A DNA stretch of 64,000 bases from Weissella muntiaci (GTDB taxonomy: Bacteria > Bacillota > Bacilli > Lactobacillales > Lactobacillaceae): NCBI RefSeq assembly GCF_008107635.1, contig NZ_SDGZ01000015.1, positions 62,001-126,000 of the forward strand, given 5' to 3'. Below, in pieces: positions 19,220 through 30,600 of the stretch. The first letter of the stretch is position 1. Every line of letters begins with the position of its first letter. The notes beneath the pieces are model-generated. The model made no database searches and was not told the origin of the DNA. It saw nothing but the letters and a program-made list of their open reading frames with translations. A program made the translations under genes and the position numbers.

Positions 19220-20742
19220 TAGACTTCCTCTCCCACGATCAGGTTTTTCACTTGCTCTTGAGCCGCAGTAAATCGCTCCCACGCATGTACCATGTTAAAT
19301 GACTGCGCCTTTTGATAAGCCGCCTCAGTCATCTTCGAAACTAAGACATTCGCAAGCACTTGCGCTGCTGGACCAAGTTGACCATAAGGAACTAACATCC
19401 CAGTTCGTTCGGGATCAATCAATTCACGCGGACCATAATTAACGTCATAGGCAACCACAGGCACACCATGATTGAGGGCCTCCAACATTTGCATCCCAAA
19501 GGCTTCGCTCTCCGAAGTAACTAAAAGCGCACTCGCCTCATCCAATGCCTCAGCGATGACCTCTGCAGGCTGATACTCTTTAAATGTAACTGTCTCCTCT
19601 AATTGCAAATCTTTAATTCGCTGATCCAGTTTTTCTTTAATCTCTGTTGGTGAGAAATAACCATAAAAGTCGAGCGTCACATCTGGCAAAACCGTCTTAA
19701 CCTTTGCAATAATCTCCAAAGCATCCATCGGCTTCTTTTCGCCAGAAATCCGGCCTAGAACAATAACCTTATGTGCCCGTTCTTCCTTGTTCAACACGAC
19801 CTCATCTGCATAGGTATCTGGCAAACTCAAAACACGTTTAAATGAATAAATCCGCTCAATATCCTGCTTCTGAGCCTCAGTTGGTACGATAATCCCGTCA
19901 AAAGCATCTTTATGAATTTCAAACATTGGCTTTAGGTAGTCTGGCAAAGCATGTGCAGATGTTTGACTCTTTTGCAATCTGTAATGAATATTATGCAGAT
20001 AATTCCATTTCCCTTTAGCACCAGTTACGTTTGCAACTGCCGTAACCAACGAAGGACGATCATTGATTAGAACAACCTCATCTTGTTTAGCCAACTCATC
20101 TAAGAAGAAAGTAAACATCTCGTCTTCCGAGTTAAAACGATATGCCTTACCTTGGTAATCAAGCAGCTTGTACATTGTCGGTGCAAGCTTCTCTTTGATA
20201 TTCATATGCGTTATTTCAATCTTAGGTTTCCCGGCCCGATCGAAGAATACCTGCGTACCGACTTCTGCTCCTAAATGGAAGTATTGCGTACTAGATTTAA
20301 AGCCACGTCGATCCCAAACATCCTTAGCAACAGTAGAAAATGCGTCGTTATAATATTCGATTGATCCCACTAACCCAACCGTCGAAGGTGCTATCAAAAC
20401 CTTACCAACCATTTTGCCGGCATGGCGAATCTCCGAGACATTCGCATCAATCCCCTCGATATGATAAGTCGTCTTATCGATTGCGTTCACAAACCGAGCA
20501 CTCACATCTTTTTCATCAGTTGCTGTAAGCTCTTGGAAATAATCGTACATATTAACAACATCGGCATGTGATAAATCTAAACGTTCCAAGTCGGCTGAAA
20601 GATTCGCATTATAATTACGAGTTACAATCTTAGCTGGACGTTGATGTGCACGAAAAAGTCGTAACCGTTTGAGAGCTGAAAACTCTGTTCCTGAATTAAA
20701 CGTAAAAACATTCTCATTGATAAAATAATTCATTGCTGACAT
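19219..20742 (-). CDS. Glycosyltransferase, GtfA/GtfB (TagE-like) family, first of a pair
   Basis: The 507-residue protein is a paralogue of the following gene. It shares the N-terminal block (NYFINENVFTFNSGTEFSAL, then KRLRLFRAHQRPAKIVTRNY) and MYDYFQ near residue 70. A GT4 C-terminal half follows, with VLGRISGEKKPMDALEII and the EX7E motif in SESEAFGMQMLEALNHG, then DVNYGPRELI. It has no signal peptide or membrane segment, so it acts in the cytoplasm. AAGGAAA precedes the ATG at 20742. It begins 15 bases after the coiled-coil gene and overlaps the next gene by one base. Both members keep EX7E, whereas in streptococcal GtfA/GtfB complexes only one subunit is thought to be catalytic. Confidence 0.8.
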   Translation of the reverse strand: MSAMNYFINENVFTFNSGTEFSALKRLRLFRAHQRPAKIVTRNYNANLSADLERLDLSHADVVNMYDYFQELTATDEKDVSARFVNAIDKTTYHIEGIDANVSEIRHAGKMVGKVLIAPSTVGLVGSIEYYNDAFSTVAKDVWDRRGFKSSTQYFHLGAEVGTQVFFDRAGKPKIEITHMNIKEKLAPTMYKLLDYQGKAYRFNSEDEMFTFFLDELAKQDEVVLINDRPSLVTAVANVTGAKGKWNYLHNIHYRLQKSQTSAHALPDYLKPMFEIHKDAFDGIIVPTEAQKQDIERIYSFKRVLSLPDTYADEVVLNKEERAHKVIVLGRISGEKKPMDALEIIAKVKTVLPDVTLDFYGYFSPTEIKEKLDQRIKDLQLEETVTFKEYQPAEVIAEALDEASALLVTSESEAFGMQMLEALNHGVPVVAYDVNYGPRELIDPERTGMLVPYGQLGPAAQVLANVLVSKMTEAAYQKAQSFNMVHAWERFTAAQEQVKNLIVGEEV

Positions 20743-20757
20743 AAAAATTTCCTTTTC

Positions 20758-23700
20758 TTAGACAATCGGTTGAATCTGTTTCTCTTCAACAGCCTTTGGT
20801 TGATGAAGTTGTGGAGTGTATGCTTGCACCAAGCTGGGTTGATCGATTTGTTCAGGTAATTCACCTAAAACATCAATTTTTTCGGGAGCTTCTGGAGCCT
20901 CAATCATCATAAATTCGCCAATAAAAATTGATACATCCAACTGACTGTCATCAAAAGTAAGGTCAACATCCGAGAATGCCAAGACATTATCCCAATCATC
21001 CAGAATGAGCGGATTCGCAATCCGTTCAAAGTTTTGCACCCGTCGGATAACATCAATCAACGAACTATCCTCTGATAGAACCGATCGCAGTAACTCAACA
21101 TTCTTTTCCAGCGCCTTTTGGTAATGTGCCTTTACCTTTTCACCATCAAAAGAGAAGTCCTCCATTTTAACGGCGGAAACTCCAATCTTTGTAACCTCGC
21201 CCATCGCTTTAAGCTCATCCTTCAATTTCGCAATGCTAGTGTTGTAATCATGAATAGCACCAGCGAAGTCTTGGCTGATTTGATCAACTTGACTATCAAT
21301 TAAGGCATTGATCCGGTCGAAATATGCTGTTTGAATCTTTTCCTGAAGCCATCCAAGCGTTTGAGGCTTTTTAAGCTCAGTTACTGAAAGTCCGGTGTAT
21401 TGTGAGATAGGTGAAATATTGCGGAAATTGCTATTGTAGATGTCACTATAATTTGCTAACGAATTAATTGAGTCAATAATTGTACCCAAACCTTCTTTTC
21501 CTGATAATTCCAAAGCAATCTTACGTTTGAGGGCGTTATTATTTTGCATGGTCGTCTGATAACTTTGAACCACGTTGGCAAACAGGGTTTCGCGTTTACG
21601 GTACTCTGTTTGCCACTGTTCAACCTGGCCCTCTAATCCCAGATGGAACAATTTAATCTCCGTACCGAGATGTGGTACAACACCTTCATTCAGCTGTGCA
21701 ATTCGGTCGCCACCGGCTTTAAGGAATGCATTGGCCTTTTCTTCGTATTTCGCCAGACGTTGCTCTAACTCCTGCACGTTTCCTTTCAGATTCTCATTAA
21801 TTGTTTGAAAATCAGCCAACCAATCCGAAACTTTAGGGGTACTCTTCAATTTGAAACCTTCATCGCCAACTGCAAGTAATTCGGGGATATTAAATTCATC
21901 GACGTAGTTATCCCCTGTGGCCTCGTTAATTGGAAAACTCAACTGACCACTTGGATAGATAAATTTCTTCATCTCATCCAACGTTTGATTGAAACTCAAA
22001 CGATAATCCGTCAATTCTTTATAAGCAACTTGAGCATCCAAATAAAAAACATTTACCCGATCGTAGTATGTCTTCTCTGCTTGGTAATGCTCCAGATCAA
22101 GCTTAAATTTATTGCCATATTCTGCGTCAAAACCAGTCAACGCACTATATTGCTCCATTAATGGACTAAAGGCTGCAGCAACTTTCTCATATTTTTCAAT
22201 CAGTTGTTGTTGGAGTTCTACCGTTTGTTCATGTAATGGTCGATGTTCATCAAAATAAGCCTCAATCCCTTCATACTTACCCTGCAAGGACTGATACTTA
22301 CTTTGATTTTCTTGATAAGTAGCGTGAATCTCGTTGAATAGGTTCTGTGACTTAATTTGAGTGCTTTGTAGCAAATCCGTCGTCGTCGTAATCTTTTGTG
22401 CAACGCCGTCAATTGATTCCTCTACCTTTCCTTTCTCCTGTTCAGCCGCATCAAGCCAACCTTTGAGCTGATCCAACTCAACCTTAGTGGCATCAGCCAA
22501 CTTTGTCTTTTCATCAAAATTGCCTTGTGCAGCTTTCCACACCGTCTCCGCCTCTAAGTAGCGGTTTTTAACTTGGAAATGTTCTCCTTTAAGTGGATCA
22601 AAGTCTGCCTTAATTGCTAGATAATCATCTTTTAGTTGTACAAAATTAACCTTAGCTTGTTCGGCCTGTTGCTCATCCAAGGATTGCGTTGCAAGTAATT
22701 GGTCATAACGCTCATTCAAATGTTGAATTGCCGCTGTTACTTTTTCCTTAGCAAGCTGCACCTTCTTGAGTTGCTCATCACTGCTAGTAAAAGTCGCATA
22801 TTTATTGTCAAAAAGTGCTTTCATTGCAATGAAACTTTGCGTAACTTCTTGGAAAATTTGATCATCAAGTTGATATTCTTGCTCAACTGGTAATAAATTC
22901 TTGCGTGCGGCTTCTTTTTGAACCGCTACATCCTCGACGCCCGTTCTAAGCAGTTCAAGTAAGTGTTGTTGCTTGGTATCCTTTAGTTCGCTCGCCTCAT
23001 CATAGCTTTTCTTGATTTCATTATATTGAATATCCGCTTCGTCATACGCATGTCTTAAACCGATATATTCGCCCTTGGTCTCTTGGAATTTTTTTAAAAA
23101 CTCCTCATATTGTGCAACCACCATTTTAAAATTCGGTGCCACAAAGTCGTAACTGGCCTGATTAATATCGACCTGCTGTTGTTGCGCAGTCACGAGTTCC
23201 TCAATATTTTCAAGTTCCGCCTCTTTGCTTTGTTTTGACGACCTTGTCTTCGTCAAGGATTGGTTTAAACGATGCCAACGGGTGATCCGTTGATCTGCAT
23301 CTAAATATTCAATTTTGGCACTATTAAAGGCTTGCTCTTCAGCCAAGTAACGTTGATGGAGAGCTTCATAGACAGCCGAAAGTTGTAGATAGGCCGCATG
23401 TGTTTGCTCAAGCGATTGTGCGAGCTCTTCATTCCCATTTTTTAATTGATGATACTCGGCATCCTTTTGTACATAACTCTGCATAAGCCCTTGAACTTGA
23501 GACTCTTGTTGAACCAACAATTCCTTTTTAATCTCGAGCTCAGTTTGTGCATCATATTGATCCACCTTACCCTCAGCAAAAATCTTCGCAAGTTTTTGAT
23601 AATCACGATACTGATCTTGATAGACAGCTTCACTCGTCTCAAAAGCAGCCAGCTCATCGCGATAGTCAGTTCGTTTCTTATTTAGGGTCGCTAGTATCGC

Positions 23701-24219
23701 ATCAAACTGCTCCAATAAAGCCTGATAACTCTTGAAATCAGCATTATATTCATCCACCTGAGTAAGATATTGTTGCTTTTCTGCAAAATAAGCGTCCAAA
23801 TCCCTTTGATAAGCTTCCTTGCTTTCTGCGACTTTAGCTTCCTCCAGCTCAGCTGTCATTGTGATATCTTCAGACGACTGCTCAACTTCCGTGACTGGTT
23901 CTTCAACGGGTGCCATCATCTTTTCCTGATCGGCTACGTTTTCCGACTGCGCTGCATTCGCCCAATCAGTATCATAGGCCACCGTCATTTGGTCTTTTTC
24001 GACCAAAGTGGCTTCCAAGGTTTCTGGCATATTCGTTCCCTCAGACTTAGAATCAGCTTGTTCAACTATCAAATCATCACTGGTCGTTTGTTCCATCTGC
24101 ACCGATTGCTCCGAATCAGTTTTTTCTGTTTTAACTGAAAGTGATGCTTCTTTTCCTTCAGCTGTCGGCAAGGACACGGGATCTCTAAAATTTGAAAAAA
24201 TTTCTCTGAATTTTGACAT
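20758..24219 (-). CDS. Large cytoplasmic coiled-coil protein of unknown function
   Basis: I do not recognise a family. The 1153-residue protein has no signal peptide, membrane segment or anchor. Residues 1-130 are acidic and probably disordered, starting MSKFREIFSNFRDP, a short amphipathic piece. From about 130 to 760 runs an almost unbroken coiled coil rich in Gln, Glu, Lys and regularly spaced Tyr (for example AYEDLx-like repeats such as KYQSLQGKYEGIEAYFDEH). A short globular break around 760-810 (IYPSGQLSFPINEATGDNY) is followed by more helix and a Pro/Gln-rich tail. No good ribosome binding site precedes the ATG at 24219. It is the first gene of an operon with two glycosyltransferases and lies next to the giant adhesin, so a chaperone, scaffold or export-related role is possible but unproven. 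Confidence 0.7.
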   Translation of the reverse strand: MSKFREIFSNFRDPVSLPTAEGKEASLSVKTEKTDSEQSVQMEQTTSDDLIVEQADSKSEGTNMPETLEATLVEKDQMTVAYDTDWANAAQSENVADQEKMMAPVEEPVTEVEQSSEDITMTAELEEAKVAESKEAYQRDLDAYFAEKQQYLTQVDEYNADFKSYQALLEQFDAILATLNKKRTDYRDELAAFETSEAVYQDQYRDYQKLAKIFAEGKVDQYDAQTELEIKKELLVQQESQVQGLMQSYVQKDAEYHQLKNGNEELAQSLEQTHAAYLQLSAVYEALHQRYLAEEQAFNSAKIEYLDADQRITRWHRLNQSLTKTRSSKQSKEAELENIEELVTAQQQQVDINQASYDFVAPNFKMVVAQYEEFLKKFQETKGEYIGLRHAYDEADIQYNEIKKSYDEASELKDTKQQHLLELLRTGVEDVAVQKEAARKNLLPVEQEYQLDDQIFQEVTQSFIAMKALFDNKYATFTSSDEQLKKVQLAKEKVTAAIQHLNERYDQLLATQSLDEQQAEQAKVNFVQLKDDYLAIKADFDPLKGEHFQVKNRYLEAETVWKAAQGNFDEKTKLADATKVELDQLKGWLDAAEQEKGKVEESIDGVAQKITTTTDLLQSTQIKSQNLFNEIHATYQENQSKYQSLQGKYEGIEAYFDEHRPLHEQTVELQQQLIEKYEKVAAAFSPLMEQYSALTGFDAEYGNKFKLDLEHYQAEKTYYDRVNVFYLDAQVAYKELTDYRLSFNQTLDEMKKFIYPSGQLSFPINEATGDNYVDEFNIPELLAVGDEGFKLKSTPKVSDWLADFQTINENLKGNVQELEQRLAKYEEKANAFLKAGGDRIAQLNEGVVPHLGTEIKLFHLGLEGQVEQWQTEYRKRETLFANVVQSYQTTMQNNNALKRKIALELSGKEGLGTIIDSINSLANYSDIYNSNFRNISPISQYTGLSVTELKKPQTLGWLQEKIQTAYFDRINALIDSQVDQISQDFAGAIHDYNTSIAKLKDELKAMGEVTKIGVSAVKMEDFSFDGEKVKAHYQKALEKNVELLRSVLSEDSSLIDVIRRVQNFERIANPLILDDWDNVLAFSDVDLTFDDSQLDVSIFIGEFMMIEAPEAPEKIDVLGELPEQIDQPSLVQAYTPQLHQPKAVEEKQIQPIV

Positions 24220-24512
24220 TTTGTTCTGATATTCATCTTATCGTTACCGTAAAATAAATATTCTACTCCTACTCATATATTTAAAATTTTTCATTACCGA
24301 GGAAAATCTTATGAACCATCAACCCTTAATTACATCAAGCATGCAACTCAATCCGATTGCCTTCATCGAGGTGACCCTCGCTATTCAAATCCACCCTTTC
24401 TCAATCAAGACAAATTAGGCTAAGCGTAAGTTCACATTTCCATATAGAGGATGCTCCAGCTTCCCAGCCAAATAATCTCCATCACATTGAACTTATGGCA
24501 AACATTCAGGAC
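24220..24512 (-). other. Intergenic region upstream of the coiled-coil gene
   Basis: This AT-rich stretch must contain the promoter of the coiled-coil/glycosyltransferase operon unless it is read from the adhesin gene. I find only weak -10-like boxes (TAGAAT near 24280) without a convincing -35 partner, and no open reading frame with a ribosome binding site. Confidence 0.4.
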
Positions 24513-24666
24513 TCTGTATCTATATTGTCATTTCGAAAGATGTCAAAAGCTAATCGCTAGATACAGTACCCCTAGCTATCGGCTCTTACTTTAAAAACCG
24601 ATAGCTAGAGGTACTCTATTTTTCAATAAAGTATCTCTATATTCAAAGTACTAGCTACTTTGAATA
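24513..24666 (-). repeat. Three consecutive stem-loops after the giant adhesin gene
   Basis: Immediately after the adhesin stop come three inverted repeats. The first (24640-24666) has an 11-bp perfect stem around CTAGC. The second (24565-24615) has 18-base arms with one wobble or mismatch. The third (24514-24566) has nine-base outer arms (CTGTATCTA/TAGATACAG) and an inner TTGACAT-type stem. No clean T-run follows on the minus strand. They probably stop or stabilise the very long adhesin mRNA. Confidence 0.65.
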
Positions 24667-24669
24667 AAA

Positions 24670-27600
24670 CTAATTTTCACGACGCTTTTCATAACCAAGA
24701 GCCAAAGCTAGTGAGAGCAAAGCTGCCCCAGCAGCCGCAATCTCAGCACTTTCGGCATCATCAGTTGTTCCTGTAGCAGGAAGCACAGCGGCAAAGCCAC
24801 TTTGAAGAGTCGCTTTACCAGCTCCCGTGCTCAAATTTGCAACCGTTGCACTCGTTGTCGAGTTAGCTACATTTTGACTAGCACCTTCACTAGTTACGAC
24901 GTTATTTGAAACATTACTATTATCCATTGCACCACCATTACCCGATGCACCCATTGAGATATTACTGTTTGCAATGCTACTTGCAACACTTAGTGCATCA
25001 TTTGCAGCACTCTGTGCTTTAGCGGCTTCTGTAGCGGCCAGGTTTGCCTCTACTTGAGCCTTGGCAGTCGCACTATCACCTAAGGTAGTGTTCCCGTTCT
25101 TGTAATAATCAGCGGCAGCCTTTGCATCAGCTGCGGCTTCTGCAGCAGCTTGATTAGCAGCGGCATTTGCTGATTGAGCGATCACATTATCCGAAGCAAT
25201 TTGTGAATTATCTGGATATTGTGATACTAGGCTAGCCGTTACATCAGCAGCGGTTGAAGCATTTCGTGCATCCTCTGAAGCTGTCGTAGCGAGCAAGTCA
25301 GCTACAGAACTATTACTTGCTGTTGCTCCCGACTTTCCAGCCAGACTATCCGCAACACTCTGAGCATCATTTTCAGCGCTAGCCGCTTTAGCAGCTTGTG
25401 TAGCAGCGTCAGCAGCTTCACTCTGTGCTTTAGCAGTTGCACTATTAGCACTTGCCAAATTACCAGCAGCAAGGAAATCGCTGGCAGCCTTTGCATCAGA
25501 AGCGGCGGCGACCGCATCAGAGTTAGCAGCAACACTCGCTGACTGAGCAATCACATTATCTGAAGCAATTTGTGAGTTGCTTGGATATTGCTTAGCTAGG
25601 CTTGAAGTAACAATGGCAGCGCCACTCGCAATCTTAGCAGCTTGGCTGGCCTCATTCGCAGCAGTGCTTGCAGCAGCGTTGCTTGATGGCGTGTAACTGT
25701 CATTCGGATCTGTTGTCGTGGTTCCTCCGTTATTTGGATCCGTTGTTCCACCATTGTTTGATGAAGTGGCTCCATCCTTAACGAGACTATCCGCAACGCT
25801 CAACGCATCATTAGCAGCACTTTGCGCCTTAATTGCTTCACTAGCGGCTGAATTAGCTTCCGTTTGTGCCTGAGCAGTTGCACTGTTTCCTGAAGCAACG
25901 TTTCCGTCCTTGTAATAAGAAGCAGCGGCGGTCGCATCAGAGGCGGCATCAGTTGCATCCTTAGCAGCAGCGGTACTTGCTGACTGGGCAACTACGTTGT
26001 CCGAAGCAATTGCTGAGTTAGTTGGGTATTGCGTTACCAAGCTCTCAGTCACTCCGGCGGCGTTACTTGCAGTCGTTGAAGCATCGGCAGCAGTTGAAGC
26101 AGCCAAATCGGCGGCTGAATTATCACTTGGTGTTGCACCAGGCGTTCCAGCTAGGCTATCCGCAACTCCTTGCGCATCATTCTGAGCACTAGTGGCCTTA
26201 GCAGCTTGAGCCGCCGCATCAGCAGCTTCACTTTGCGCTTGGGCAGTTGCGCTATTCGCACTTGCCAAGTTACCAGCAGCTAAGAAGTTACTTGCAGCAA
26301 CCGCATCTGAGTTAGCCGCAATCGCGTCATTTGAGGCGGCGACTGAGGCAGACTTAGCGATCACGTTGTCGGAAGCAATGCTTGAGTTAGTTGGATATTG
26401 TGAAGCCAAGTTCGACGTCACAACCGCGGCTTGACTAGCAATCTTAGCGGCAGCATCGGCTTCGTCAGCAGCATTACTTGCGGCCGCATTCTTAGCAGCG
26501 ACACTCGTTGAGATACTATCCGCCACGCTCAAGGCATCATTGGCGGCACTTTGAGCAATCACAGCTTCACTAGCAGCAGAATCAGCTTCCTTTTGTGCCT
26601 GAGCAGTCGCACTGTTTCCTGAAGCGACGTTTCCGTCCTTGTAGTAAGAAGCAGCGGCCGTCGCATCAGAGGCAGCATCGGTCGCATCCTTAGCAGCAGC
26701 GGTACTTGCTGACTGGGCAACTACGTTGTCCGAAGCAATTTCTGAGTTAGTTGGGTATTGCGTTACCAAGCTCTCAGTTACTCCGGCGGCGTTGCTTGCA
26801 GTCGTTGAAGCATCGGCGGCAGTTGAAGCAGCCAAATCGGCGGCTGAATTATTACTTGGCGTTGCACCAGGCTTTCCAGCTAGGCTATCCGCAACTCCTT
26901 GCGCGTCATTCTGAGCACTAGTGGCCTTAGCAGCTTGAGCAGCTGCATCGGCAGCTTCACTTTGTGCTTGGGCAGTCGCGCTATTCGCACTTGCTAAGTT
27001 ACCAGCAGCTAAGAAGTTACTTGCGGCAACCGCGTCTGAGTTGGCCGCAATCGCGTCATTTGAGGCAGCGACTGAGGCAGACTTAGCAATCACGTTGTCA
27101 GCAGCGATACTTGAGTTAGTTGGGTATTGTGAAGCCAAGTTCGATGTCACAACCGCGGCTTGACTAGCAATCTTAGCGGCAGCGTTGGCTTCGTCAGCGG
27201 CATTACTTGCGGCCGCGTTCTTAGCAGCGACACTCGTTGAGATACTATCTGCCACACTCAAGGCATCATTGGCAGCACTTTGGGCAAGCACAGCTTCACT
27301 AGCAGCGGAGTTCGCTTCCGTTTGTGCCTGAGCAGTCGCACTGTTTCCTGAAGCAACGTTTCCGTCCTTGTAATAAGAAGCAGCGGCGGTCGCATCAGAG
27401 GCGGCATCATTTGCATCCTTAGCAGCAGCGGTACTTGCCGACTGGGCAACTACGTTGTCCGAAGCAATTGCTGAGTTAGTTGGATATTGCGTTACCAAGC
27501 TCTCAGTCACTCCGGCGGCGTTACTTGCAGTCGTTGAAGCGTCAGCAGCAGTTGAAGCAGCCAAATCTGCGGCTGAATTATCACTTGGCGTTGCACCTGG

Positions 27601-30600
27601 CGTTCCAGCTAGGCTGTCCGCAACTCCTTGCGCGTCATTCTGAGCACTAGTGGCCTTAGCAGCTTGAGCCGCCGCATCAGCAGCTTCACTTTGCGCTTGA
27701 ACAGTCGCGCTATTCGCACTTGCTAAGTTACCAGCAGCTAAGAAGTTACTTGCGGCAACAGCGTCTGAGTTAGCGGCAATCGCGTCATTTGAGGCGGCGA
27801 CTGAGGCAGACTTAGCGATCACGTTGTCAGCAGCGATACTTGAGTTAGTTGGGTATTGTGAAGCCAAGTTCGATGTCACAACTGCAGCTTGACTAGCGAT
27901 CTTAGCGGCAGCGTTGGCTTCGTCAGCGGCATTACTTGCGGCCGCATTCTTAGCAGCGACACTCGTTGAGATACTATCTGCCACACTCAAGGCATCATTG
28001 GCAGCACTTTGAGCAATCACAGCTTCACTAGCAGCGGAATTCGCTTCCGTTTGTGCCTGAGCAGTCGCACTGTTTCCTGAAGCAACGTTTCCGTCCTTGT
28101 AGTAAGAAGCAGCGGCAGTCGCATCAGAGGCAGCATCAGTTGCATCCTTAGCAGCAGCGGTACTTGCCGACTGGGCAACTACGTTGTCCGAAGCAATTGC
28201 TGAGTTAGTTGGATATTGTGTTACCAAGCTCTCAGTCACTCCGGCGGCGTTACTTGCAGTCGTTGAAGCGTCAGCAGCAGTTGAAGCAGCCAAATCTGCG
28301 GCTGAATTATCACTTGGTGTTGCACCTGGCGTTCCAGCTAGACTGTCCGCAACTCCCTGCGCGTCATTCTGAGCACTCGTGGCCTTAGCAGCTTGAGCCG
28401 CCGCATCGGCAGCTTCACTTTGTGCTTGAACAGTCGCACTATTCGCACTTGCCAAGTTACCAGCAGCTAAGAAGTTACTTGCAGCAACCGCGTCTGAGTT
28501 AGCGGCAATCGCGTCATTTGAGGCGGCGACTGAGGCAGACTTAGCGATCACGTTGTCGGCAGCAATACTTGAATTAGTTGGATATTGTGAAGCCAAGTTT
28601 GATGTCACAACCGCAGCTTGACTAGCAATCTTAGCAGCAGCGTCGGCTTCGTCAGCAGCATTACTTGCTGCATCATTTGATGGCTTACCGCTATTAGTAA
28701 GACTACTTGCAACACTCTGAGCATCAGTTGCGGCACTGACTGCAATATCAGCTTCATTACTTGCTGCATTAGCGGCACTAACAGCAGAGTCAGTGTTGCC
28801 TGAGGCAAGATATGAGTTTGCATCAGCAGCATAGCTTGAAGCAGCAATCGCAGCTGATTGAGCGATCGTATTATCGCTCGCAATCTCACTATTTGATGGA
28901 TACTTAGAAGCCAAGCTATCAGTAATCACGGCAGCTGAACTAGCACGATCCTTCGAACTAGCTGCAACTGGACCGGCACCCATCAAGCTAATCGCCTCAA
29001 GTTGTGCCTCACTAGCAGCAGAGCTGGCGTCAGCCGCAGCCGAACTAGCACTATTCAATTGAATTGCTGCATCACTGACCGCATTTGAAGCATTCACAAT
29101 ATCTTGCGCAGCGGCGGCGCTATTACCAGCAGCAATATCTTTTGCAAGTGCATTTGAAGCACTCACTGCTACACTGGCATCAGATGATGCTAGGCTAGCG
29201 GCTTTACTTGCAAGGATTTGAGCATTGCTAGTAACAACTGCATCAGAAGCAATTGTCGAATCAGCTGGGAAGCTCGAAGCAAATCCTGAAGTCTTTGTGT
29301 TGTCTGATGTTGCAATTGAAGCGTATGAACTTGCAGCACTAGCGTCCGATACGGCCTGAGATGTTAACACAGTTGCCTCAGTTACTGCATCAGGAGCAAC
29401 CGTAATCGTCAAAGTCGCTGTTGTAGCGTAGTTCGCCGTCACATCATTTTGCGCAATGAATTGGTAGGTAATGACATAAGTTCCAGCCTGAGTTGGCGTG
29501 AAGCTCGTACCAGGTGTAACCGATGTTCCAACTAATGCAGCATCAGCACTTGGTGCAGCAGTAACTTTAATCGTCACCGCATTTGGTCCGGTTGCCGGTG
29601 GCGTTGTCTCCGTCACTGGATCGGTTGCATTAAAGTTTGGCAACGTTACGGCTTGACCAACCCTAGTGGTTGTAGCATAAACCTGCGGATCAGTTGTGCC
29701 AAAGGCATCCAAACCGATTCCACCAACCTTAATCATCCCAGAACCAGGACCTCCACCAGTGATTGGGTCAGCGACAGAAACATCTGCATAGAGGCTATAT
29801 CCGTTCAGACCAGTTCCGTTAACATTAAAGCTCAAAGTTGTAAGACCGTAACCATTGTTGTCAACGGAGATCATGCCCTTAACAGTGCCAATTGCCTTGG
29901 TTGTTCCATTAGCTGCCACAGCGTACAAGGTTGCCGTTGCTGGAGTATTTGAGCCCGCGTCAATAACATCCTTGCTGACCATCACTGGTACATAGACGAA
30001 TTGATTACCAGTCGCGATTACTCTTGCAGGGGCAAAGACTGTTACGGTTGTCGTAGCATTTTGTTGGGCAGTCGCCATACTTGCAGCAACTGACGCAGCT
30101 GAACTAGCAATCAAAGCTACCGAATTTGCAACTGAAGTTGCTGATGCCAAGATTGAGTTTTGCAATTGTGCGTCAGTAATGTCGCCAGCTGATAAGTCAG
30201 TCTCCATTGCCTTGGCGGCACTAGAAGCATCACTTGCGGCCGAACTAACCACAATTTCAGCACTGCTTGCCGTTGAATTCGCAGCAATCAGTGGCTTGTT
30301 TGTAGCATATTCACTACCAAGCGCTAATACAGATGCGGTCGTTGACGAAGCAACACTAGCATTTGATGAAGCAATTGAAGCAGCGGTTGATGCTGAACTT
30401 GCGGCGCTTGAAAGTGCTGAGGCAACAACACTAGCAGCAACTGAATTATTTGGTAGATTTGATAGCGACTGACCCGTCAAGATAAGGGCAGCACTCATTG
30501 CATCAGTTCCTGATGCAGCAGCGACTGCGGCTGAAGTTGCCAAGGCCGAAGCTGAGTTTGCAGCATTAATTGTATCGGTTACAGCCGAAGTCATCGCAGT

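Noticed and set aside
25997-28372. Repeated plus-strand open frames at 729-base steps
   Set aside because: They are antisense shadows of the adhesin tandem repeats; the periodic composition keeps them open.
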